Shown here piece after piece: positions 1 through 6,084 of a DNA stretch of 6,510 nucleotides. Position numbers and translations under genes: made by a program. The DNA is taken from the NCBI GenBank assembly GCA_903927685.1, contig CAIYOB010000045.1, positions 1 through 6,510 of the forward strand, given 5' to 3'. The notes beneath the pieces are model-generated. The model had not been told where the DNA came from, ran no database searches, and saw only the letters and a list, made by a program, of their open reading frames with translations. Within the stretch, counting starts at the first letter, position 1. Every line of letters starts with the position of its first letter. This stretch comes from an uncultured Planctomycetaceae bacterium (lineage in GTDB: Bacteria; Planctomycetota; Planctomycetia; Pirellulales; Pirellulaceae).

Positions 1-1
1 G

Positions 2-2134
2 TGGAAAAACCTGTACCTGCAAGCCTGTGACGCCCGCCGCGCCCGGCGGTTGGAACCATTGACCGCCCGCTGGCGGCGATTCGTGTTCGACGAGCATCAG
101 CATCCGGGGCCCAGTTGGAAGTACACCGAGGTGCTTTCGGACCCGCTCTCCAGCCGCCACCGCTACTACCGGCCCGGCGGATCGCTGAACGTGCTGGAAT
201 TGGACGGCAATTATGGCCGCGTGCGGCCGCTGCTGGAGACGCGGGAAGGCATCCTCCGCAACCCGGACGTGTCCTACGACGGACAGCGAGTTCTGTTCGC
301 CTGGAAGAAGTCCGACCGCGGCGACGATTTCCACCTTTACGAAATGGACCTCGCCAGCGGCGCGATCCGGCAACTGACCGACGAGCCCGGCTGTGCGGAC
401 TACGAAGGCGTCTACCTGCCCGACGGCAATATCCTGTTCAGTTCCACCCGTTGCTGCCAGACCGTGGACTGCAATTGGGTCGAGGTCAGCAACCTGTACC
501 TGATGGACGGCGACGGGCGTTTCGTCCGCCGCGTCGGCTTTGACCAGGTCCATACCATTCTGCCAACGGTGACCGACGATGGCCGTGTGCTGTACACTCG
601 CTGGGAGTACAACGACCGCGGGCAGATCTTCCCACAAGCCCTGTTCCAGATGAATCCGGATGGGACGAATCAGCAGGAATTCTACGGAAATAACTCCTGG
701 TTCCCCACGAACTTGATCCACGCCCGCAAGATTCCCGGATCGCGCCAAGTCCTGACGGTGGTCACCGGTCATCACCGCCCGCCGCACGGCAAGTTGGCGA
801 TCATCGATCCGGCGCTGGGACGGCAGGAAGGCAACGGGATCCGGTTGTTGGCCCCGGTCCGCGCGGCCGACTACCAGCGCGTCGACCTGTACGCGGCGGA
901 CGGGAACCAGTTTCAATATCCCTATCCACTGGATGAAGAGCACTTCCTGGTGACCCTGGCCGTCCCCACGCCGGCAGGGAAGCTGGGCCGGTTCGATATC
1001 TTCTTCATGGACCGAGACGGGCGGCGCGAACTGCTGGTCGAGGGCACCGGCCCTGGCGAGACGCTCAGTCCGCGGCAGATCCTGCCGCTCGTCCCACGCC
1101 CCCTACCGCACGTCCGGCCGACGGTCGTCGACTATCGCCAGACCACCGGCACGTTCTATCTGCAGGATGTCTATGCAGGCTTGGCGCTGCGCGGTGTGCC
1201 GCGAGGTGCGATCAAGCAGTTGCGAGTCGTCGGCCTGGAGTATCGCTGTGCCGCGATCGGCAACTTGTCACAACAGGGCCGCGGCGGTTCGTCCGAAGTG
1301 ACCACGCCCGTGGCGGTGGGCAACGGGTCCTGGGACGTGAAAGTCGTCTGGGGCACGGCCCGCGTGTACGCAGACGGCTCGGCCATGTTCCACGCGCCGG
1401 CTCGCGTGCCGCTGTATTTCCAGGCCCTGGACGAACGTGGGGAGACCGTCCAGACGATGCGCAGCTGGGCGACGTTGATGCCCGGCGAGACGCAATCCTG
1501 CGTGGGTTGTCACGAGCACAAGAACAGCGTACCGCGTGCGGGACCCGGCATCTCGCTGGCGCTCCGCGCCGGCCCGCAGCCGCTGGTCACCTGCGGCGGA
1601 TCGCCCCGCGGTTTCAGTTTCGCCCGCGAGGTGCAGCCGATCCTGGACCGGCACTGCATCCGCTGCCATACCGGCGAGGCGGACAAGCCGCTGGACTTGA
1701 CCGCCCGGCCGGTCCTGGTCGGGACGACCAAGCGACGGTTCTTCCAGTCCTACCTGACGCTCACACACACCGTCAAGGACTGCGGCGACTGGGACCACGA
1801 GTGCGTCAACTGGATCGATTGCATGTCCGAACCGGAGCTGCTGCCGCCCTACTCGCGCGGCGCGGCCACCAGCCGACTGATGGCCCTGTTGCGGCAGGGA
1901 CACGAGGACGTGACCTTGACGCGGCAGGAGTTGGAAACGCTCGCTTGCTGGATCGACCTGCTGGTTCCGTTCTGCGGCGACTATCGTGAAGCCAACGCCT
2001 GGTCCCCGGAAGATCTGGCGCTGTACGCCCGCAGCGAGGCCAAACGCCGGCAGTTGGAGGACGCCGAACAGGCGAACCTTCGGGAGTTGAGCGAACGGCA
2101 GGACGTTACTCTGCGTCGTGCGACGCGAAAGTGA
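2..2134 (+). CDS. HzsA-like beta-propeller di-haem cytochrome c (5' partial)
   Basis: The reading frame is open from base 2, and the upstream residues (LYLQACDARRARRLEPL) read as genuine protein, so the TTG at 50 is probably not the start; 710 residues are visible. The order matches hydrazine synthase alpha subunit (HzsA)-type proteins: TolB/WD40-like propeller blades (for example the segments around FHLYEMDL, NLYLMDGDG and LFQMNPDGT, within visible residues about 60-345), a middle domain with haem motif CVGCH (visible residues 500-504) and a C-terminal domain with CIRCH (552-556). It ends with the family-like segment LACWIDLLVPFCGDY and a charged helix. CXXCH haem attachment implies export to the periplasm, so a signal peptide should lie upstream of the window. 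Known: such proteins are common in planctomycetes that do not perform anammox, where their reaction is mostly unknown. Inferred: a redox or electron-transfer role, not hydrazine synthesis. The TGA stop lies inside the 3' end of the convergent gene. Family assignment is good; the reaction is not assigned. Confidence 0.88.
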   Translation, partial: WKNLYLQACDARRARRLEPLTARWRRFVFDEHQHPGPSWKYTEVLSDPLSSRHRYYRPGGSLNVLELDGNYGRVRPLLETREGILRNPDVSYDGQRVLFAWKKSDRGDDFHLYEMDLASGAIRQLTDEPGCADYEGVYLPDGNILFSSTRCCQTVDCNWVEVSNLYLMDGDGRFVRRVGFDQVHTILPTVTDDGRVLYTRWEYNDRGQIFPQALFQMNPDGTNQQEFYGNNSWFPTNLIHARKIPGSRQVLTVVTGHHRPPHGKLAIIDPALGRQEGNGIRLLAPVRAADYQRVDLYAADGNQFQYPYPLDEEHFLVTLAVPTPAGKLGRFDIFFMDRDGRRELLVEGTGPGETLSPRQILPLVPRPLPHVRPTVVDYRQTTGTFYLQDVYAGLALRGVPRGAIKQLRVVGLEYRCAAIGNLSQQGRGGSSEVTTPVAVGNGSWDVKVVWGTARVYADGSAMFHAPARVPLYFQALDERGETVQTMRSWATLMPGETQSCVGCHEHKNSVPRAGPGISLALRAGPQPLVTCGGSPRGFSFAREVQPILDRHCIRCHTGEADKPLDLTARPVLVGTTKRRFFQSYLTLTHTVKDCGDWDHECVNWIDCMSEPELLPPYSRGAATSRLMALLRQGHEDVTLTRQELETLACWIDLLVPFCGDYREANAWSPEDLALYARSEAKRRQLEDAEQANLRELSERQDVTLRRATRK
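1499..1513 (+). other. c-type haem attachment motif CVGCH (haem I position)
   Basis: Codons tgc-gtg-ggt-tgt-cac encode CVGCH, a canonical CXXCH site, placed after the propeller where HzsA carries its catalytic haem alpha-I. The residues after the histidine are E-H-K-N. From memory of the Kuenenia HzsA structure, a tyrosine four residues after this histidine ligates the alpha-I iron; here that position is Asn, so conventional His ligation is more likely. Confidence 0.85.
1655..1669 (+). other. c-type haem attachment motif CIRCH (haem II position)
   Basis: Codons tgc-atc-cgc-tgc-cat encode CIRCH in the context REVQPILDRHCIRCHTGE, the classic lead-in of planctomycete cytochrome c domains (V-x-P-I-L-x-x-x-C-x-x-C-H). 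It corresponds to the C-terminal bis-His haem alpha-II of HzsA. A plausible distal ligand is the His of RQGHEDVTLT (codon near 1901) or the His of TLTHTVKD (codon near 1766). Confidence 0.85.
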
Positions 2135-3395
2135 AGGGGCGGGCGGGCAGCAGCACGGCGGGCAGTTTCGCCAGCGTTGCCAACATCGCAGCGGGGCGGC
2201 GATGGGGTCTGCGGAGCCAGCCCGCGGCCAGCAGTACGAACACGGCGAAGCCCTCGATCGCGCTGCGGCTGACGCGGCTTTCCGCGACAGGAATCGGTGC
2301 CTGGAAGGACCACGGAAGACTGCCGAGCGTGGTCGCTGCGGCGCTGGGCTGCACGGCGGGGCTGCCCGCAGCGTCAACCGGCAGGGCGGGGGCATCCTCG
2401 CGGGCCTGGATGTCGCGGATTTCTTCCGGCCGACTCGCCGGCGCCGGCAACGGTGGCACCAGCGTCGGCTTGCGCGGCCGCGCGGTGGCCAGCAGCAGCA
2501 TGCGTTGGCTGCGGTTCTCGCCGGTCAGCGCCGGCCGAACGGCGGTTGCAGCGGCCGATACCTTAGGCGACTTGGCCGAGCGGGCCGACAACTCGACGAT
2601 CGCCAGATCGTTGACGAGGGCCGACGGCGCTGTGTCTGAGGGGACGAACTCCAGACGCTCCAGCGGAGCCGGATCCTGCCAACGCCGTGCCGTCCCGGAT
2701 GGCATCAGGCGTCCCACGTCCAGGAATCCCGCGGATGCCGCAGGCAGTTGCAGCGGGACCCGCGTGTCGTCCAGCGAGCGAGGCGGCGGGACCGACGGCA
2801 ATGGATACCGCACGGCTCCGGCGGCCGTCCACTCGCGGCGTTCGGCGTCGAATCCCGAGGGAACCGCGGCGGCGGCGTTCGACGCGACGGACTCGCCGGT
2901 CTGCCGGGCTGTCCCGTCCGGCTCGTGCGATTCCTCCAGCTGATTCTGGGCCAGACGCTGGGGATACGAGGATTCAGTGTCAGCGCATTCCGTGCACTCG
3001 CCGCGGAATTCCTCCAACGCCCCGGCTAATCCGATCGGATCCAGGCCCGCATGCAGATCGTTCCACTCGGGAGCGTCCCCGCCGCCGTTTGTGTCTGACG
3101 TGTCGGACGTGTCGGACGGGTCAGACGGGTCCGGCACGTCTGACACGCACTTCGTAGCCCGGACATGCTCCGGGCATACCTCGGCGGCGGGCTCGACCGG
3201 AAACGGCTCGTCGCCGGCCGTCAGGTCCTCGAACGACGTCAGGTCTAGGACCGCGGTCAGCGGCCAGCGTGGCTCGCAGACCTCGAATCCCAAGCGTCGC
3301 GTGCGGAGCGGAGGCCGCTGACGGGAGCGTGCCGGACGGCGAGCGGACCGCGCCGCGGACGGATTCGTGAGCGACGGACGAATTGCGGGAACCAT
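2106..3395 (-). CDS. Hypothetical envelope protein with EPR-type N-terminal motif and C-terminal hydrophobic segment
   Basis: I do not recognise the family. The protein is 429 residues from the ATG at 3395, chosen because a strong GAGGTGA Shine-Dalgarno lies 5 nt upstream. An in-frame ATG at 3419, 1 nt after the kinase stop, would add 8 residues. The N-terminus is basic (residues 15-34 rich in Arg), followed by GFEVCEPRWPLTA (36-48), resembling the planctomycete LEPR-XLL motif found near the N-terminus of many exported or surface proteins. Residues 49-375 are Pro/Ala/Ser/Asp-rich and probably disordered, with an SDT/SDP triplet run at 85-102. Residues about 379-394 (IEGFAVFVLLAAGWL) form one short hydrophobic segment followed by the basic cluster RRPHRR, then a roughly 30-residue tail. 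As third gene after an ECF sigma factor and a kinase, it is probably co-transcribed and may be a partner or substrate of the kinase (inference). Its last 29 bp overlap the convergent cytochrome gene. Confidence 0.75.
   Translation of the reverse strand: MVPAIRPSLTNPSAARSARRPARSRQRPPLRTRRLGFEVCEPRWPLTAVLDLTSFEDLTAGDEPFPVEPAAEVCPEHVRATKCVSDVPDPSDPSDTSDTSDTNGGGDAPEWNDLHAGLDPIGLAGALEEFRGECTECADTESSYPQRLAQNQLEESHEPDGTARQTGESVASNAAAAVPSGFDAERREWTAAGAVRYPLPSVPPPRSLDDTRVPLQLPAASAGFLDVGRLMPSGTARRWQDPAPLERLEFVPSDTAPSALVNDLAIVELSARSAKSPKVSAAATAVRPALTGENRSQRMLLLATARPRKPTLVPPLPAPASRPEEIRDIQAREDAPALPVDAAGSPAVQPSAAATTLGSLPWSFQAPIPVAESRVSRSAIEGFAVFVLLAAGWLRRPHRRPAAMLATLAKLPAVLLPARPFTFASHDAE
2113..2126. other. 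Palindrome in the convergent gene overlap
   Basis: GCGTCG-TG-CGACGC is a perfect 6-bp inverted repeat lying between the two stop codons of the convergent genes (TAA of the minus-strand gene at 2106-2108, TGA of the plus-strand gene at 2132-2134). It could form a hairpin in either transcript. There is no T-tract on either side, so it is not a canonical intrinsic terminator, and a stem this short can arise by chance in GC-rich DNA. Confidence 0.25.
2214..2261 (-). other. C-terminal hydrophobic (probable membrane) segment
   Basis: Residues 379-394 of the hypothetical protein (A-I-E-G-F-A-V-F-V-L-L-A-A-G-W-L) are the only clear hydrophobic stretch in it. They are followed at once by RRPHRR, a positive-inside type stop-transfer cluster. 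The segment is short (about 15-16 residues), so membrane insertion is likely but not certain. Confidence 0.55.
3091..3144. repeat. Tandem 9-bp repeat, six imperfect units, inside a coding sequence
   Basis: On the plus strand the units are gtgtctgac, gtgtcggac, gtgtcggac, gggtcagac, gggtccggc and acgtctgac. Read on the minus strand they encode the triplets SDV-PDP-SDP-SDT-SDT-SDT of the hypothetical protein (residues 85-102) without breaking its frame. Two units are identical; the others differ at 1-3 positions. From memory, similar GTC-GAC nonamer arrays are scattered in some planctomycete genomes, but I cannot confirm it here. Confidence 0.85.
3157..3175. repeat. Perfect palindrome, 7-bp stem and 5-nt loop (REP-like)
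   Basis: GCCCGGA-CATGC-TCCGGGC is a perfect inverted repeat 12 bp from the nonamer array. It is GC-rich and has the size of REP-type extragenic palindromes, yet lies within the coding frame of the hypothetical protein, encoding residues around CPEHVRAT (74-81). Whether it recurs in the genome cannot be seen in this window. Confidence 0.6.
3252..3299 (-). other. LEPR-XLL-like N-terminal motif
   Basis: Residues 33-48 of the hypothetical protein read RRLGFEVCEPRWPLTA. Planctomycete surface or secreted proteins often start with a basic stretch followed by L-x-F-E-x-L-E-P-R-x-L-L-S/T-A. Here the Phe-Glu, the Glu-Pro-Arg and the final Leu-Thr-Ala fit, but Leu before Glu-Pro-Arg is Cys and the first Leu of the pair is Pro, so this is a degenerate version. 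Confidence 0.55.
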
Positions 3396-3400
3396 ACCAG

Positions 3401-3407
3401 TCACCTC
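3401..3407 (-). promoter_or_regulatory. Ribosome binding site deciding the start of the third gene
   Basis: On the minus strand GAGGTGA is followed by 5 nt (CTGGT) and then ATG at 3395. This is the best Shine-Dalgarno near the start and favours ATG 3395 over ATG 3419, which has only a weak GGGG run upstream. Confidence 0.6.
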
Positions 3408-3420
3408 ATCGCCGACCATG

Positions 3421-6084
3421 TCACAGCCCCAGGCTGCTCCGCTTGCGGGTGATGCGCAGCGCATCCTCGGCCCGATTCAGAGCCTGCAGCACGCCCGCGT
3501 AATTCTGTAACGTCTGCGCCAGGAACTCGCGCGGTTCTGCGGCGTCGTGGGACAGTTCCCGCGCGCGGTCCAGGCACTCGACGGCTTGTTCAAATAACTC
3601 CGCGGCCCCCGCCAAGTCGCCCTGCTTCTCCCGCAGCATCGCGCGATTGTTCAGCACGCCGCCCGAACTCGCCCAGGACTCGACGGTCTGCGGATAGTCC
3701 GCGGTCAGATTCTGCAGCTGGGCCTGGGCTTGTTCCAGGGCCTCGTCGGCGGCGGGCAGGTCGCCCCCATCCAGCAGCACGCGTCCCAGGTTGTTGTAGC
3801 TGACGGCCAGATCGCGGCGGAAATCGACGCGCGCCGGCGATTTACGGACCAGTTGTTCCTGGCTGGCAATCGCCTGTCGGAGCACGGGGGCGGCGGAGGA
3901 GGCGGAATCGAGTTCGGCGAGCAACACGCCCTGATTGCTGCGGCACAAGGCCAGCTCGCTCTGGTAGTCAAGCCGTTCCGGCTGCCGCTGAACCAACGCC
4001 TCCAGCACCGCCAGGGCCCGCCCGTTGTCCCGAGCCGCACGCGCCGGATCGGCCGTTCGATGCAAGGCCCCGCGGTTGTTGTACGCCACCGCCAAGTCCT
4101 TGCGGAATTCGTCGCGGTCGGGCTCTCGGGCGAGCAAGGGTTCGAGCCAGGCAATGGCTTGGCCGTAACAGGCGTCAGCTTTGGCGATGTCGCCACACTG
4201 GCTGTACAGCAGGCCCGTGTTGGTCTGCACCAAGGCGGCTCGCCAACGGTGCGCCGGATTGGCCGGTTCATCGCGGCACAAGCTGGCGGCTAGTTCCTCG
4301 GCCTGCTGAAACGCCTGTCGCGCCTCGTCGGCCCGGCCGTCGGCGGCCAGCACCAGGCCGAGGTTGTTGTAGCACAGCCCCAGGTGAACGCGGTGCTCGA
4401 CCGCAGCGGCGTTGTCCTGCACCAGCGCGGCGAACGCATCGCGGGCGGCCGCGTATTGCTGCAGCGCCCGCCGGCTGTCGCCCAGCTGTCCGGCGACTTC
4501 CGCGGCCTTGAAATGCGTCCTGGCCTGGTCCACCCGCAGGGCAGGGTCGCCGGCAGTCTGACGCAGCAGGGCGGCATAACACTGCCACGAGTCTTCCAGC
4601 AGTTCGCGCCGCACCGGCTCGATGCCGGGGATGCCCGCCAACTCTTCCGCCAGCCGCAGCCCGTACCGGTCGACGACCCGGCGGGCCTGCTGATAGTTGG
4701 CCTCCGCACGATCCAGTTGTCGCTGCGATGTCTGCAGCGCCGCCACCGTCTGCTGTTTCTGTCGCGCCACCAGCGAAGCCGAGATCAGCGTTGCCACCAG
4801 GGCCACCAGCAGCACCGCAGCGGCGGCAGCGACGGCGGCGGCATGACGCTGCGACCATTTGCCGAACCGGTCCAGCAATGTCGGCCGCCGGGCGCAAGTC
4901 GGCCGGCCGTCCAGGAACCGCCGGAAGTCCTCCGCCAGTTCCTCGGCCGTCTGGTAGCGGGCTTCGCGCTGCTTGGCGATCGCCTTCTGGATGATCGTTT
5001 CCAGGTCGGCGGGAATCTGCGGGTTCACGCGGCGCGGCGCCGGCGGGTCGTCCCGTTCGATCTGCCGCAGGAACTGCTGGGCATTGGCGGCGTCGAACGC
5101 CGGCTGCAACGTCAGCAATTCGTACAGCGTGATGCCCAGGGAATAGACGTCACAGCGGTGATCGACCAGGTGGGTCTTGCCGGCTGCCTGTTCGGGACTC
5201 ATGTAGCGCGCCGTACCCAGAACGGCGCCGCTGTGCGTCAGATTGGTCTCGGTCGAAAAACGGGCCAAGCCAAAGTCCGTCAGCCACAGCTTTCCGGCGG
5301 CATCGAGCAGCACATTCGAAGGCTTGACGTCGCGATGCACCACGCCCATCTCGTGCGCGTGGTGCAGGGCCTCGGCCGCCTGGATGCCCAGCCGGGCGAC
5401 GCCCCGATAGTACTCGCGGTCGCGGAGCGACGAGCGGCCGATGAACGAATCGCCCGGCCAGCGGGAAGGCGGACCGCTGGCCGTCGAACTGCCCGCGAAC
5501 GCGCGCGTGTCGACGGGTCCGGCCGAGCGCTCACGCAACTCCTGGATCAAGCGGTCCAGCGGCTGCCCGTGGATGTACTGCATGCTGTAATAGTGGACGC
5601 CGCGTTCGTTGCCCACGCCGTACACCGGGACAATGTTCGGATGATTCAGCGATGCCGCAGCGCGGGCCTCGTTGGTAAAGCGGGCGAGCTGTTTCGGATC
5701 CAGCACGGCGGCAAACGGCAGGACTTTGAGCGCCACACGCCGGCCCAGCGACAACTGCTCGGCCTCGTATACGACCCCCATCCCGCCGCGGCCGATTTCG
5801 CGCACCAGCCGATAGTCGCCCAGATGCCGGCTCCAGCCCTCTCCGGGCGGCGGCGGCGGCCTGTCACGCCCCAGTTGGTCCCCGGCGACGCACAGCAACC
5901 GCAGGCTCTCGCCGTACAGTCGCAACGGCTCGGCCAGGTCCGGATGCTGCTCAATGATCTCGTCCAGCGGCAGCGGGACGCCTTTTTCCAGCGAGATCAG
6001 GTAGTCGTCCAGCACGCGGGCTAGTTCATCCCGTTGCTCGGGCGGCAGTTTGTCCAGGACTTCGTCTTCGGCGACCGCGGTCAT
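3421..6084 (-). CDS. Membrane-anchored Hanks-type Ser/Thr protein kinase with TPR tail
   Basis: The 887-residue protein transfers ATP phosphate to Ser/Thr of unknown targets. An N-terminal helical region (residues 10-65, with LDDYLISLEKG and EQHPDLAEPLR) typical of planctomycete kinases is followed by a proline run (76-80). The catalytic domain covers about 91-370: glycine loop GRGGMG (98-103), VALK with Lys120, helix-C Glu139, HRDVKPSN with catalytic Asp252, DFG at 270-272, SPE at 296-298 and Asp312 in DVYSLG. All key residues are present, so it should be active. A Gly/Ser/Pro/Arg-rich insert (about 186-222) sits before the catalytic loop. One transmembrane helix (about 414-440) precedes a probable coiled coil (441-475) and eight TPR-like units (about 515-880), presumably outside the cytoplasm. 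ATG 6084 overlaps the sigma-factor stop as ATGA and has GGGGGA 4 nt upstream, which implies translational coupling. It probably controls the co-encoded ECF sigma factor (inference from this recurrent gene pairing). Confidence 0.95.
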   Translation of the reverse strand: MTAVAEDEVLDKLPPEQRDELARVLDDYLISLEKGVPLPLDEIIEQHPDLAEPLRLYGESLRLLCVAGDQLGRDRPPPPPGEGWSRHLGDYRLVREIGRGGMGVVYEAEQLSLGRRVALKVLPFAAVLDPKQLARFTNEARAAASLNHPNIVPVYGVGNERGVHYYSMQYIHGQPLDRLIQELRERSAGPVDTRAFAGSSTASGPPSRWPGDSFIGRSSLRDREYYRGVARLGIQAAEALHHAHEMGVVHRDVKPSNVLLDAAGKLWLTDFGLARFSTETNLTHSGAVLGTARYMSPEQAAGKTHLVDHRCDVYSLGITLYELLTLQPAFDAANAQQFLRQIERDDPPAPRRVNPQIPADLETIIQKAIAKQREARYQTAEELAEDFRRFLDGRPTCARRPTLLDRFGKWSQRHAAAVAAAAAVLLVALVATLISASLVARQKQQTVAALQTSQRQLDRAEANYQQARRVVDRYGLRLAEELAGIPGIEPVRRELLEDSWQCYAALLRQTAGDPALRVDQARTHFKAAEVAGQLGDSRRALQQYAAARDAFAALVQDNAAAVEHRVHLGLCYNNLGLVLAADGRADEARQAFQQAEELAASLCRDEPANPAHRWRAALVQTNTGLLYSQCGDIAKADACYGQAIAWLEPLLAREPDRDEFRKDLAVAYNNRGALHRTADPARAARDNGRALAVLEALVQRQPERLDYQSELALCRSNQGVLLAELDSASSAAPVLRQAIASQEQLVRKSPARVDFRRDLAVSYNNLGRVLLDGGDLPAADEALEQAQAQLQNLTADYPQTVESWASSGGVLNNRAMLREKQGDLAGAAELFEQAVECLDRARELSHDAAEPREFLAQTLQNYAGVLQALNRAEDALRITRKRSSLGL
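3445..4542 (-). repeat. TPR-like array with 48-residue period in the kinase tail
   Basis: Eight units can be aligned on a glycine-turn position at residues 535, 583, 631, 679, 726, 774, 822 and 871, giving intervals of 47-49. The first-helix signature recurs as YNNLG, TNTGL, YNNRG, SNQGV, YNNLG, NNRAM and NYAGV, followed by Gly/Asp turns and A-x-x-x-(Y/F)-x-x-A second helices. The period is longer than the 34-residue canonical TPR because helices and linkers (with xPxR-D/E-F/Y) are extended. Likely a protein- or ligand-binding scaffold. Confidence 0.85.
4765..4845 (-). other. Single transmembrane helix of the kinase
   Basis: Residues 414-440 form an Ala/Val/Leu run flanked by a basic cytoplasmic side (DRFGKWSQRH) and RQKQQ after it. 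It separates the N-terminal kinase domain from the TPR tail. Confidence 0.85.
4975..5814 (-). other. Protein kinase catalytic domain
   Basis: Encodes kinase residues 91-370. ATP-binding, catalytic and metal-binding motifs are intact (GRGGMG, Lys120, Glu139, HRD Asp252, Asn257, DFG Asp270, SPE). HRD with an Arg before the Asp suggests control by activation-loop phosphorylation; the loop (273-295) offers several Thr/Ser. Confidence 0.93.

Noticed and set aside
50..52. TTG at 50 as the start of the cytochrome gene
   Set aside because: The same frame is open to base 2 with family-like sequence, there is no clear ribosome binding site, and a haem c protein needs an upstream signal peptide.
2..2134. 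True hydrazine synthase subunit (anammox)
   Set aside because: No partner hzs genes are visible, the residue expected to be the haem-ligating Tyr is Asn, and homologues are widespread in non-anammox planctomycetes.
1268..2395. 375-residue open frame on the minus strand opposite the di-haem cytochrome
   Set aside because: It covers both haem motifs in antisense and is low-complexity Arg/Ala-rich; no family features or convincing ribosome binding site seen.
2131..2943. 270-residue open frame on the plus strand over the third gene
   Set aside because: The minus strand has the better case: strong Shine-Dalgarno, operon spacing, EPR motif and hydrophobic segment. The plus frame is Ala/Gly/Arg/Ser-rich without features.
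3091..3144. CRISPR array or operator cluster
   Set aside because: Units are 9 bp in direct contact with no spacers, and they lie within a coding sequence, so this is a simple tandem repeat.
4384..6024. 546-residue open frame on the plus strand opposite the kinase
   Set aside because: It is antisense to a kinase with all catalytic motifs intact. Its translation is Arg/Gln/Val/His-rich with no recognisable domain; long antisense frames are expected in GC-rich genes.
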